Assembly (NCBI GenBank): GCA_965368585.1 | Contig: CBDUNM010000005.1 | Coordinates: forward strand, 1 to 64,000 | Source: JARRQB01 sp965368585 | GTDB taxonomy: Bacteria > Pseudomonadota > Gammaproteobacteria > Chromatiales > Chromatiaceae | DNA length: 64,000 nucleotides | Direction: 5' to 3' | Shown here: positions 8,380-16,793 of the stretch, one piece after another | Position numbering within the stretch: position 1 is the first letter of the stretch | Layout of the letters: each line of letters opens with the position of its first letter | The notes under the pieces: model-generated | The model's database searches: none | What the model was told of the DNA's origin: nothing | Seen by the model: only the letters and a program-made list of their open reading frames with translations | Program-made: the position numbers and the translations under genes

Positions 8380-9042
8380 TCAGATACCAACCAGACGCGA
8401 CGCGGCACGGTACAGCAGGCCGTCGAAACGCAGTGCGTCGGTGGCGGCGATCAGGGCGATACAGGGCGCGTCGTCGGCGACCGCCGGCTGGTGTCCGAAC
8501 GAGGTATCGGCCTGCGCGAAGTCGCCAATGCCGAACCGCCCGGATTGATCGGTGTAGGCGCCCTGCAGCACCAGAGAAAACTCTTCGCCGCGATGTCCGT
8601 GGCGTGGCACGATGGTGCCTGGTTGGAACCGGAACAGCCGAGCCCAGCCGCGCCCGTGTTGCAAGCCAGGGACCACGAACTGCGCCACGTTGGGCGTCAA
8701 TCGCTGCCACGCCAGCTTGTCGAGCGTAACGGGAAGGTGCTTGTCCAGTGCGCTTGTCGCAGGCCGAGGCGCGACGGTATCGCTCGCCGGTGCGTCGGCT
8801 TCGCCGGCGCCGGCGCGCGCCTGAATGGCCGCCCAGCAAAGGTCGAGACTGTGCGCGGGCAGTGCAAGGCCCGCTTGTGCGTCAAACAGGGCACCGCCCG
8901 TTTCGAGCGCGAGGAGTTGCGTCTCACTACACTGCGCGCACATCTCCAGATGGACCGTTACCACCAGCGCCAGCGCGGGGGGCAGGCTGCCGGCCGCGTA
9001 GGCGGCCACGGTCGCGTCGTCGGGATGGTGTTTAATGCTCAT
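8380..9042 (-). CDS. ChrR-type zinc-binding anti-sigma factor with cupin domain
   Basis: Anti-sigma factor that holds the adjacent ECF sigma factor inactive. Residues His6, His31, Cys35 and Cys38 reproduce the zinc ligand set of Rhodobacter ChrR, and the C-terminal cupin carries His148, His150, Glu154 and His184, again matching the second metal site. 220 residues. In the known system singlet oxygen or organic hydroperoxides trigger release and degradation of ChrR. The gene overlaps the sigma-factor stop by 4 bases. The family assignment is strong; the inducing stress in this organism is inferred. Confidence 0.92.
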   Translation of the reverse strand: MSIKHHPDDATVAAYAAGSLPPALALVVTVHLEMCAQCSETQLLALETGGALFDAQAGLALPAHSLDLCWAAIQARAGAGEADAPASDTVAPRPATSALDKHLPVTLDKLAWQRLTPNVAQFVVPGLQHGRGWARLFRFQPGTIVPRHGHRGEEFSLVLQGAYTDQSGRFGIGDFAQADTSFGHQPAVADDAPCIALIAATDALRFDGLLYRAASRLVGI

Positions 9043-9641
9043 GACGGGTTCCGCAAGGTGCGTCGAATGCTGGTGAAAGCCAGGCGAATCCTGGATTTGA
9101 CGGTGCCCAGCGGCACCCTTAAGCGATCACTGATCTCGGATTGCGACAAGCCGTCCAGGTAGACGAGCTCGAGGATCGCCGCCTGCTCGCGCGGCAGGCT
9201 TTGCAGCCGGTTCATCAGTTGCAGCGCGTCGACGCGGACTTCATCGCTCAGTTGATTCGAGGGCAGGTCGTCGTGCAGGGGCAGGGCCGGAAGTTCGTCC
9301 CTGCGGTGGTCTTTTCTCAGTCGGTCGACACGCAGGTTGCGCGCGATGGAAAATACCCAGGTGCTGGGTGCGCCCAAGGCCGAGCGGTACTGGTGTGCCT
9401 TCGTCCAAACGTCGACCATGGTTTCCTGCACCAGTTCTTCGGCCTGCGTCGGGTCACTCCCGGTACGCCGCATGTAGCCGTGCAAACGTGGACCGAAATA
9501 GTTAAAAAGGTGTTCGAAGGCCGCTTTGTCCCGCGCAGCGCCGACACGCTCCAGCCAGGCGCACAACTGGGTGCGCGAAACGGCCGGCGGGTCCTCCTGA
9601 TCGCCGGTCGCCTGCTCCGCAGCGTCTTCGTGACTACGCAT
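9039..9641 (-). CDS. ECF RNA polymerase sigma factor, RpoE/ECF11-like
   Basis: Extracytoplasmic-function sigma factor, 200 residues. Region 2 reads AFEHLFNYFGPRLHGYMRR through AEELVQETMVDVWTKAHQY, and the region 4 helix-turn-helix is LSQSEISDRLRVPLGTVKSRI. Gene order sigma-then-ChrR with 4-base overlap is the ECF11 arrangement. These factors recognise TGATCC-N18-TAxxxx promoters, and such sites occur just upstream of this gene (9663-9692) and upstream of the DUF4331 operon (14237-14266), so it is likely autoregulated and controls that operon. Confidence 0.93.
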   Translation of the reverse strand: MRSHEDAAEQATGDQEDPPAVSRTQLCAWLERVGAARDKAAFEHLFNYFGPRLHGYMRRTGSDPTQAEELVQETMVDVWTKAHQYRSALGAPSTWVFSIARNLRVDRLRKDHRRDELPALPLHDDLPSNQLSDEVRVDALQLMNRLQSLPREQAAILELVYLDGLSQSEISDRLRVPLGTVKSRIRLAFTSIRRTLRNPS

Positions 9642-9662
9642 CGGTGTCGGTATCCATAACAG

Positions 9663-9692
9663 TTGATACGGGCAGCGGGCGGTTTTGGATCA
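9663..9692 (-). promoter_or_regulatory. Candidate ECF11-type promoter for the sigma/anti-sigma operon
   Basis: On the minus strand TGATCC (9687-9692), 18 bases, then TATCAA (9663-9668). The pattern equals the ECF11 (Rhodobacter RpoE) consensus in the -35 box and spacing. It lies 22 bases upstream of the sigma gene start. Confidence 0.6.
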
Positions 9693-9702
9693 CCCGCTGC
9701 CC
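9670..9702. terminator. Perfect 10-bp hairpin at the end of the DUF4331 operon
   Basis: GGGCAGCGGG (9670-9679) pairs perfectly with CCCGCTGCCC (9693-9702) across a 13-base loop. It sits 39 bases after the DUF4331 stop (minus strand) and probably ends or attenuates that transcript. There is no U-run. The loop contains the TGATCC -35 box of the next promoter. Confidence 0.55.
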
Positions 9703-9741
9703 GACGTTAACGGCACGGCGGCTTGCCTGTCGAGTCGCGCG

Positions 9742-11259
9742 TTACGGATCTTTTCGGTTGGAAGGGCCTGCATGCGGGGTGCCGGCATAGGGAAACACCT
9801 GATGGTACAGCTGGTCATTGGCCGCGATGTTATCCCCCACCAACAGCACCGACGAGTAAGTCGGACCGCTGGCGACTGCGGTCAGGGCGATGTCCACGAC
9901 ATCGTCGCCGAAGCGCCGCCCGTTCGGCCAGCCGCTGGATTTGACCTTGCCGTCGGCCGCGGTAACCGTGTCGCCGCCGATGAACCCGAGCCGGTTGAAC
10001 GTGGCCTGACCCGCCAGGGCGACCGGGCCGGTGGTGGTGTCGACCCGTAGTACGTCGGGAACATAGACCAGCGCCAGATCACCGCGGCCGGTTTCGGCGA
10101 GACTGGTGCCGAAGACGAAATTGATCAGGAATGCGACTTCCGGGTTCTCCGCGTAGGTAATGAAGTCCATGTCGTGCTCCGGGCTGGAACGGTTATAGTT
10201 GTCTTTGTCGGCCAGAGCGACCAGAACCTCGTTGAACAGCGGATTGCCCATGCGGTTGACCTGTACCCAGGAGCCGGCATTGATCGGTGCGCGGTTCGAA
10301 CGCAGTATGCGGATGCGCTTGCGGCTGACCGATGCATAGACCCCGACGCCGGTCGCTTCGGCCACCGAAGGCACGGGGTTTGCGCTGTTGCCCAGGTCGG
10401 CGAATGCCGCCGCGTAGCGGCTGGGTGAAAGTTCGCGCAACGGAATCTGCACCCCATAGGTGAGGACATTGAAGCCCTTGAAGCCGTCCACTCCGTTGCC
10501 GTCCTGCCCCAGCCCGTCGCCGAGATCGCCGTTGTTGTCCAGAATCCGCGTATCCAGCAGGTCGAAGATCGCCGGCGTGTCGGCGTAGAAGCCGTCTTCG
10601 CGCGGGCCGGCGAATACCGCTTCGCCGGTCGAGACCGTATACAGGGTGTCGCGCGTGTAACTGTCCAGTGCACTCAGCGATGCAGCGCCGGACACCGAGC
10701 GGCCGGTCACCGGGTCGTTGTACGCGGGTGTGGTGCGCACGCCGACATTGGGCGGGGGGGTCAGTAGACCGTCGGCGACGATACTGCGTCTCCCGGCCAC
10801 CGTCTTGGTGACCCGATAGGTCTGGGTGTAGTTTTGCCGGTCGTCGTCGACCGTCTGGATCGGGCCGGCGTCGTTGCCGAGGCCATAAGACAATATGGTG
10901 TCGAGGTTCTTGTAGCCCATGTCCACCGGCGAAAACCGGAAATCGTAGCGTAGATTGGTGACGCCGGTGGACGGGTCGGTGATGTGGATGCTGTACAACG
11001 CGTCGTCGGCGAAGCGATCGTAGATGACGCCGTCACCGGGTTCGGAGAAAGGGCGCACGTTGACCACAACGTTCAGTACCTGCTCCGACGGGTCGTCGTA
11101 GCGGGTGCCGACAAAGGCGTAGACATCGGTGAGATTGGCCTGCGGATCCTGCTTGATGAGCGGTGCGTCACTGTGGCTGGCGGCCATGGCCGACGCTGCG
11201 ACGGCGGTGAGGAAGGCGGCGCTCACGGCGCTCGCCAGTCGTCTGCGGTAGGTGTACAT
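9742..11259 (-). CDS. DUF4331 domain-containing exported protein
   Basis: A 505-residue secreted protein. The N-terminus is a Sec signal peptide ending about AMA-ASHSD, followed directly by the DUF4331 hallmark SHSDAPLIKQDPQANLTDVYAF. The domain occupies essentially the whole mature chain. Biochemical function of the family is not known. It is the last gene of the TPR / HupE-like / small exported protein / DUF4331 operon, whose upstream region carries an ECF11-type promoter, so a role in envelope or oxidative stress is an inference from context. Confidence 0.9.
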   Translation of the reverse strand: MYTYRRRLASAVSAAFLTAVAASAMAASHSDAPLIKQDPQANLTDVYAFVGTRYDDPSEQVLNVVVNVRPFSEPGDGVIYDRFADDALYSIHITDPSTGVTNLRYDFRFSPVDMGYKNLDTILSYGLGNDAGPIQTVDDDRQNYTQTYRVTKTVAGRRSIVADGLLTPPPNVGVRTTPAYNDPVTGRSVSGAASLSALDSYTRDTLYTVSTGEAVFAGPREDGFYADTPAIFDLLDTRILDNNGDLGDGLGQDGNGVDGFKGFNVLTYGVQIPLRELSPSRYAAAFADLGNSANPVPSVAEATGVGVYASVSRKRIRILRSNRAPINAGSWVQVNRMGNPLFNEVLVALADKDNYNRSSPEHDMDFITYAENPEVAFLINFVFGTSLAETGRGDLALVYVPDVLRVDTTTGPVALAGQATFNRLGFIGGDTVTAADGKVKSSGWPNGRRFGDDVVDIALTAVASGPTYSSVLLVGDNIAANDQLYHQVFPYAGTPHAGPSNRKDP

Positions 11260-11277
11260 GGTGTTCTCCTGTCGGGG

Positions 11278-11826
11278 TTATGCCGGGTGAGCGGCGGATG
11301 GATGTTGACGTTCGACGACCCGTCGATGGGCGAGTAGGACCAGGCCCAGCGTGAACAATGCGGGTACGCCCGGCGCCGCGACGGCGCGCACCAGTCGGCT
11401 GTCCACCGTGCCGGTGAAGAGCTCGCCGCTGAGGTCGATCGCCTCGTACGTGGTCAGGGCGGCATCGGGCGGCGCGGAACTGTCAAAGCTGAACAGGCCT
11501 GTGGGCCCGCTCGGGAAAATAGGTGTGGTATCGGCGATGAAATCGAGCAGTCCGAGTCCGGCGTTGTAACTCGCCAGAAAGCCCGACGGCGCGGTGAGCG
11601 AGCTCTCGATCAGGCCGTCGCCCAGCGGCGCATCGCTGATGGAGACCAGCAGCAGTTCCGGGATGGGATCGTCGTTCAGGACCGTGACGTCGTAATGGAA
11701 CAACCCGCCCAGGTCAGTTGCCAGCGATTGGATCTGCAGCGCCTGGGCAGGGGCGATCAGGCCGGTCAGCAACAACAGCTGCAGCCCGTGCTTGAAATGG
11801 TGGAGCCGTGGTCGTATTCGCTTCAT
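11278..11826 (-). CDS. Small exported protein with a PEP-CTERM-like C-terminus
   Basis: 182 residues. The start at 11826 (MKRIRPRLHHF) gives a clean signal peptide ending near APAQA, whereas the longer frame upstream runs antisense-style into the HupE gene. The tail has the tripartite form of sorting signals: short motif VAAPGVP, a hydrophobic helix ALFTLGLVLLA, then the basic cluster HRRVVERQ. The motif is not a canonical VPEP or VPLPA, so exosortase processing is only possible. It lies 18 bases upstream of the DUF4331 gene. The body shows no domain I recognise. An exosortase is encoded 44 kb away in this window. Confidence 0.72.
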   Translation of the reverse strand: MKRIRPRLHHFKHGLQLLLLTGLIAPAQALQIQSLATDLGGLFHYDVTVLNDDPIPELLLVSISDAPLGDGLIESSLTAPSGFLASYNAGLGLLDFIADTTPIFPSGPTGLFSFDSSAPPDAALTTYEAIDLSGELFTGTVDSRLVRAVAAPGVPALFTLGLVLLAHRRVVERQHPSAAHPA

Positions 11827-11887
11827 TGCCTCGTCCTCTAGTTTTGTCGGTTTAGGGTCGTGTGTGTGCGGTTGCGAACCGCGTCGG

Positions 11888-13021
11888 TCACAGTGCGAGC
11901 AGTTCCAGATCGAGGCTGCGTTCGAGCAGCCATACCAGCGCGATGGCGGCGATGACGGCGGAGCCGACAGGCACGCCGGCCAACCGGTAGAGCCGGCTGG
12001 TGCGGCAGGCATAGACGAGCGGCACGAACAGCAGCACGATCGCCAACTGCCCGATCTCCACGCCGAGGTTGAACCCGGCCAGCGCGATGACGGTCGCCGT
12101 GGCGGGCAGCCCGAGGTCGAGCAGGACGGACGCAAAACCGAAGCCGTGCACCAGTCCGAGCGCGAACGCAACCGCCCACAAGCGTCCGGGCAGAAATGGA
12201 CGCAGGTTGTTGATGGCCGCGATCAGCACCGTGGCCGCGATCGCCGATTCCACCCATTGGCTGGGCAGGGCGACGACCTGCAATACAGCGAGCGAGAGCG
12301 TGATCGAGTGCGCGACGGTGAAGGCGGTCACCACCGACAGCACGTCAAGGCCGACATCTCCGGCCGACCGCGCGGCATGCCTTTGCTCGCCTGGACGGCG
12401 CAACCCGAGCGGCAGCAACAAGGTCAAAAGGAACAGGATGTGATCCATACCGATCCAGATGTGTCGGACACCTTCGACGAGATAGTCCGTGAACGATTGC
12501 AGGATGCCCGGCCGATGCAGCGCGCCCAGGATCACGCGCGGTTGGTCGGGCGAGAGCACATGGGCGTTTTCACCCGAGTCGGTCAGCACGCGCAGCAGAC
12601 CGCGATGGGTGGGGTCGATATCGAACAGCAGCCCGTAGTTCAGTGCGGTCGGCACCGCGCCGGCGCAGTCCACCGACAGCGGCAACACCGCGTAGGTGCC
12701 GTCGCTGTGATCAACCAGCTGTTGCCGACCGGCGAGCAGGTTGCAGCGAAACTGCCGGGCGAGCACGCCGAGACGCGCCGACGCGTAGGCGGCGATTGCG
12801 GTGTGGCGACCCTGGACTTCCTCCCAGGAGATCTGTCGGTCGGCGTTGCGGTCTATACCGATAGCCTGCTCAAGGTCGCGCAGGGCAATATCCCACCGCA
12901 GCTGCGCCGGTGTTACACGCAGATCCAGCGTCAGGTAGCTGTCGCTCGGTTGGTGCGCGAGGCACATGGCCGGCAGCAACGCGAGCAGCCAGGCCAGGGT
13001 ATGGCGGCGCTCAGGTAGCAT
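11888..13021 (-). CDS. HupE/UreJ-like membrane protein
   Basis: A 377-residue inner-membrane protein. I start it at 13021 (MLPERRHTLAW) because this gives a signal peptide ending at CLA-HQPSD and overlaps the TPR stop by 11 bases; the longer frame lies in the preceding gene. An extracytoplasmic domain of about 170 residues is followed by about six helices with the HupE/UreJ_2 features GVRHIWIGMDHILFLLTLLL, VTAFTVAHSITL and FALGLVHGFGF. The conserved His residues in these helices suggest metal (nickel-type) binding. The family is widespread with no proven transport role. Confidence 0.88.
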   Translation of the reverse strand: MLPERRHTLAWLLALLPAMCLAHQPSDSYLTLDLRVTPAQLRWDIALRDLEQAIGIDRNADRQISWEEVQGRHTAIAAYASARLGVLARQFRCNLLAGRQQLVDHSDGTYAVLPLSVDCAGAVPTALNYGLLFDIDPTHRGLLRVLTDSGENAHVLSPDQPRVILGALHRPGILQSFTDYLVEGVRHIWIGMDHILFLLTLLLPLGLRRPGEQRHAARSAGDVGLDVLSVVTAFTVAHSITLSLAVLQVVALPSQWVESAIAATVLIAAINNLRPFLPGRLWAVAFALGLVHGFGFASVLLDLGLPATATVIALAGFNLGVEIGQLAIVLLFVPLVYACRTSRLYRLAGVPVGSAVIAAIALVWLLERSLDLELLAL

Positions 13022-14192
13022 CGGGCCCGCCTCCGCGCCGCAGTGCGCGGGCTTGCCGCGCCAGGCGTACGTCGATACTGCCGTTTTGTTCCAGCCAACG
13101 CACGACTGGCCGGGCGGCCGGTAAGTCGCCGGTCGCGATGGCCGCATCCAGGATCAACCGGGTGTCCGCGAATTCGCGCTGCTGCTCCCAGTTCCGCCGT
13201 GCCCGTTCGAGCGCGCGCTCGGGCCGATCGAACAGCTGGAGGTCGGCCAGCGCCGCTTCGCGCAGATGCAAGGTTTCGCCGCGCATCGCTGACGCGGTGA
13301 AATACGCCTCGAGGCGGGCGCGGTACGCGGCGGTCTGCGGCAGGGCCAGGGCCTTGGCGGCCAGCGCGCGACGCAACAACGGCAGCGGTTCGGTGGTGTC
13401 GTCGGCAACGAGCGTGAGCACCGCCTGCGCCTCGCCCAGGCGCAGCAGCAGGTCCGCATAAGCGAGGCGTGGTCGAATGTCCGCGGGATCGAGCTGCACG
13501 GCTTGTCTTAGCGCCTCCTTGGCGGCGTCCGCGTCGTCGGCCGCTTCGGCCAGGTCCGCCAGGACGGTCAGGGACCATGGCAGCAGGCTTCGATCCCGTT
13601 CCGTGGCGTCGTCGAGTGCCCGTTGCAGCAGCCGGTAGGCGCGCGGCGCCCGCGCGGTCAAGCGCGCCGCGCCGGCAGTACAGGTGGTCAATACCAATGG
13701 ACTGACCAGGTGGGTCAGGCGCCGACAGCTTTGGACCGCCGCGGCCGGGCGTCCCTGGACCTGCAGAATGACGGCGCGGGTCAACCACGCCTGTGCATAC
13801 GAGGGATCGCGCGCGACGATCTTGCTCAGCGTAACCAGGGCGTCGTCGAAGCGGTGCTGCGCCTGCTGGATCAGTGCGTGCTGATGCAGCAGCGCCAGTG
13901 GCGGTTCAGATGCATCGAGCCAAGGTGTGATTGCCGCCAGTGCATACCCAAGGTAGCGGGCATCCCCGGTGCGCTGGCTGAGTGCGATATAGCGCTTGGC
14001 GTCGTTCTGCGCGCGCAACGGTGATACTTCGACTGAGTCTGCGGCGCCCGCCGTGCGCCAGGGCAGGCGTGGCAGTGACTGCACGATCTCGGTGGCAGAC
14101 GACGGGGTGTAGGGTTGTCCCGCAGATGCGGGGTTGAGCGCCATACCGGTAATCAGCCACAGTGTCGGCCAAGATAAATTGCTGGTGTTCAA
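13011..14192 (-). CDS. Tetratricopeptide-repeat protein
   Basis: First gene of the DUF4331 operon. The 393 residues start with a signal peptide (cleavage near ASA-GQPY) and contain degenerate TPR units, for example around LLHQHALIQQAQHRFDDAL, SYAQAWLTRAVILQVQGR and AKEALRQAVQLDPADIRPRL. TPRs mediate protein-protein contacts, here in the periplasm. No catalytic motif is visible. It overlaps the HupE-like gene. The operon is preceded by a TGATCC-N18-TATGAC promoter. Confidence 0.82.
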   Translation of the reverse strand: MNTSNLSWPTLWLITGMALNPASAGQPYTPSSATEIVQSLPRLPWRTAGAADSVEVSPLRAQNDAKRYIALSQRTGDARYLGYALAAITPWLDASEPPLALLHQHALIQQAQHRFDDALVTLSKIVARDPSYAQAWLTRAVILQVQGRPAAAVQSCRRLTHLVSPLVLTTCTAGAARLTARAPRAYRLLQRALDDATERDRSLLPWSLTVLADLAEAADDADAAKEALRQAVQLDPADIRPRLAYADLLLRLGEAQAVLTLVADDTTEPLPLLRRALAAKALALPQTAAYRARLEAYFTASAMRGETLHLREAALADLQLFDRPERALERARRNWEQQREFADTRLILDAAIATGDLPAARPVVRWLEQNGSIDVRLARQARALRRGGGPDAT

Positions 14193-14236
14193 TCGTCCCC
14201 TCCCGTGTGCCGCGGCTGTCGGCTCTCGCTAACCAA

Positions 14237-14266
14237 GTCATACGCGGTTGGCGCGAGATTGGATCA
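14237..14266 (-). promoter_or_regulatory. Candidate ECF11-type promoter for the TPR-HupE-DUF4331 operon
   Basis: Minus strand TGATCC (14261-14266), spacer of exactly 18 bases, TATGAC (14237-14242), 45 bases upstream of the operon's first ATG. It shares -35 box, spacing and the first bases of the -10 with the site upstream of the sigma gene. The rest of the 236-bp gap (14193-14428) shows nothing else I can name. Confidence 0.62.
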
Positions 14267-14428
14267 CCGGGTCTGCGCACACGCGGCGATGTACCAGTTA
14301 CAGGGGGTATACGGGGCGGGGGGATTACGGAGGCATCAAGCCGGGAAAAGATATTTCTAACAGTTCGGACCGGTGTTGTTGGTTGACGAGCGCGGCGTAC
14401 CCGAGTCAGACGCGCATACCGCACCCGG

Positions 14429-15217
14429 TCAGTTGCCGTCCAGCATCCGGCCGATCGGCCCGAGTGCGGACCCTTCGCCCTTGTCCTTGCCGCCGCCCTG
14501 CGGCGCCGCGGCGAAGATACGGTCGGCCATGCGCGAAAAAGGCAGGCTTTGCAACCATACCCGGCCGGTGCCGCTGAGCGTCGCCATGAACAGGCCCTCA
14601 CCGCCGAACAGCATCGACTTGAGCCCGCCGGCGCGCTCGATGTCGTACTCGATCCCGTCGGTAAACGCGACCAGACAGCCGGTATCGACGCGCAGCTTTT
14701 CTCCGCCGACCGTCTTCTCGATCACCGTACCGCCGGCTTGCACGAAGGCCATGCCGTCGCCTTCCAGCTTCTGCAGGATGAACCCCTCGCCGCCGAACAG
14801 GCCGACGCCCAGTTTGCGTTGGAAGGCGATATCGACCCGCGTACCCAGCGCCGCACACAAAAAGCAATCCTTTTGACAGGTGATGCGCTCGCCGAGCTCC
14901 GCCATGTTCAACGCCAGGACGTTTCCTGGGTAGGGCGCGGAGAACGCGACCCGCCGTTTGCGCGCGCCGGTGTTGGTGAAGTGGGTGGTGAAGATCGACT
15001 CGCCCGTGACCATGCGCTTGCCGGCCTGTAACAGCTTGCCGAACATGCCCTGCCCGGGGTCGGAACCGTCCCCCATCTTGGTGGCGAAATCGATGTCCTG
15101 TTCCAGGTAGGTGAGGGCGCCGGCTTCGGCAATGACGGTTTCGCCGGGATCGAGCTCGATCTCGACCAGTTGCATTTCCGAACCTTTGATTTCGTAGTCG
15201 ACTTCATGACAGCGCAT
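14429..15217 (-). CDS. AIM24 family (TIGR00266) protein
   Basis: 262 residues, cytoplasmic, no signal or membrane segment. It matches the AIM24/TIGR00266 family, with DPGETVIAEAGALTYLEQDIDF near the start and repeated beta-strand motifs with Gly-Gly turns (FGGEGFILQKLEGDGMAFVQAGG) expected for its beta-helix-like fold. The C-terminal GGGKDKGEG tail is low complexity. Bacterial members have no established activity; the mitochondrial homologue helps organise the inner membrane. It stands alone, 45 bases downstream of apaH on the same strand. Confidence 0.88.
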   Translation of the reverse strand: MRCHEVDYEIKGSEMQLVEIELDPGETVIAEAGALTYLEQDIDFATKMGDGSDPGQGMFGKLLQAGKRMVTGESIFTTHFTNTGARKRRVAFSAPYPGNVLALNMAELGERITCQKDCFLCAALGTRVDIAFQRKLGVGLFGGEGFILQKLEGDGMAFVQAGGTVIEKTVGGEKLRVDTGCLVAFTDGIEYDIERAGGLKSMLFGGEGLFMATLSGTGRVWLQSLPFSRMADRIFAAAPQGGGKDKGEGSALGPIGRMLDGN

Positions 15218-15262
15218 TGCTGTTGCCCTCCGCTCGCTAGTATGCCGGGGTGCGGGTTGCGC

Positions 15263-16105
15263 CTACCCAAACGCCCTGGGATCGGCCTGGCTGCGGCAGG
15301 GGTGGTGCAAGGGTTCGATGGCCGGACCGTCCAGGCGCAACGCGGTCAAGGCTCCGCCCCACAAGCAACCGGTATCCAGTGCCCAGACGTTGTGCTCGGC
15401 CCGATAACCAAGCGTTGACCAATGCCCGAAAACGATTCTCTCGTCGCTGCTGGCTCGCCCCGGATGGGTAAACCAGGGAATCAGGCCCTTTTGTTGACTG
15501 CCTGGCGGTCCTTTTTCCTTGAGGCCCAAACGGCCGTCCAAAGCGCAATAGCGCAACCGCGTCAGGCAGTTGGTGGTAAAGCGCCAGCGGTCCATACCGC
15601 TGAGATCGGCATGCCAGCGTTTCGGTTTGTTGCCGTACATCTCCTTGAAAAAGGCCGTGTAATTGTCACCACGCAACTGCTTTTCCACCTCGCGCGCGCA
15701 GGCGGCGGCGGTGGCGATATCCCATTGCGGCGGCAGGCCGGCGTGGATCATGGTGAAACCCAGTGCGGCGTCGCGGTGCAGCAACGGCCGGTGCCGCAGC
15801 CAATGCAGCAGTTCTTCCCGGTCCTTAGCCTGCAGTATGGCCTCCACGCCGGCATCACCGTCGTGCTTGCGCCCGTTCCCGGCATCAATGGCGAGCAGAT
15901 GCAGGTCGTGATTGCCCAGCACGGTGATGGCCGCATCGCCCAGGTCGCGTACCAGGCGCAGTGTGTTGAGCGAATCGGGGCCGCGATTGACCAAATCGCC
16001 GACGAACCACACCTGATCTGCGGCGGGCTCGAAGCGCAAAAGGTCCAAGAGCGTGCATAGTTCGCGGTAACATCCCTGTACGTCGCCTATTGCGTAAGTC
16101 GCCAC
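15263..16105 (-). CDS. apaH: Symmetrical bis(5'-nucleosyl)-tetraphosphatase
   Basis: Hydrolyses Ap4A to two ADP in the cytoplasm. The 280-residue protein has the metallophosphatase signature in order: GDVQGCYREL near residue 7, GDLVNRGPDS, and LGNHDLHLLA, with HAGLPPQWD further on. Length equals the E. coli enzyme. The gene belongs to the apaG-apaH group but a YjdF-like gene has been placed between them here. Ap4A accumulates in stress, and recent work links ApaH to removal of Np4 caps from RNA. Confidence 0.96.
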   Translation of the reverse strand: MATYAIGDVQGCYRELCTLLDLLRFEPAADQVWFVGDLVNRGPDSLNTLRLVRDLGDAAITVLGNHDLHLLAIDAGNGRKHDGDAGVEAILQAKDREELLHWLRHRPLLHRDAALGFTMIHAGLPPQWDIATAAACAREVEKQLRGDNYTAFFKEMYGNKPKRWHADLSGMDRWRFTTNCLTRLRYCALDGRLGLKEKGPPGSQQKGLIPWFTHPGRASSDERIVFGHWSTLGYRAEHNVWALDTGCLWGGALTALRLDGPAIEPLHHPCRSQADPRAFG

Positions 16106-16152
16106 GGTTCGATCCTGTCTGTAATCAAGGCCCTATTCTACGCACTCATCCT

Positions 16153-16770
16153 TCACTCGGGCAGTTTGTTGATTTGGCGATCGTGCATCGAACGCAGTGA
16201 CAGCAGCGCCGTGATGGCGCCGAGCAGGGCCAGAAACATATCCCACTGCGCGTCCCAGGGGTCACCCTGGCTGCCGAGAAAGGCCACCGCGCCGTCACCC
16301 ACGAGCACCGCCGTCCACCATTCGATCAACTCGTACAAGGCGCTGAAGGCGAGACAGACGCTGGTGACCAGCGTGAACAGCAAGGGCCCGCGCTCCAGGG
16401 GGCTGCGCCGCAACAGCAGTTCACGGACGAATATTGCGGGGATGAATCCTTGCGCCAGGTGGCCCAGACGGTCGTAGTGGTTGCGCTGCATTCCGAAGGC
16501 TTCCTGCAGCCAGAGGCCGGGCGGTACCTCCGCGTAGGTGTAGTGCGCGCCCAGCAGCAGAATAAGGGCGTGCAGGCTGAGCAATCGATACAACAATGGC
16601 GTCAACGGAAAGGAGCGCAGCGTCAGGGCCAGCCACGGCAGGGCGATCATGACCGGTAGAGCTTCCAGTACCCAGGTCATGCGGTCCTTGGGTGCGATGC
16701 CTGAAATGACCAGGGCGACGGTGATGGCGGCCATCAACGCCACCGGTTCGCGGCGCATATGGGTACTCAT
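16153..16770 (-). CDS. YjdF-like (DUF2238) integral membrane protein
   Basis: 205 residues with six predicted membrane helices and the family stretch YDRLGHLAQGFIPAIFVRELLL plus YELIEWWTA and GDPWDAQWDM. Conserved His, Glu and Asp residues in these segments suggest a buried polar or metal site. Family function is unknown. It separates apaG from apaH (gaps of 23 and 47 bases), so it is probably co-transcribed with both. Confidence 0.88.
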   Translation of the reverse strand: MSTHMRREPVALMAAITVALVISGIAPKDRMTWVLEALPVMIALPWLALTLRSFPLTPLLYRLLSLHALILLLGAHYTYAEVPPGLWLQEAFGMQRNHYDRLGHLAQGFIPAIFVRELLLRRSPLERGPLLFTLVTSVCLAFSALYELIEWWTAVLVGDGAVAFLGSQGDPWDAQWDMFLALLGAITALLSLRSMHDRQINKLPE

Positions 16771-16793
16771 GGGGTCATCCGCTGGATTGTGAC

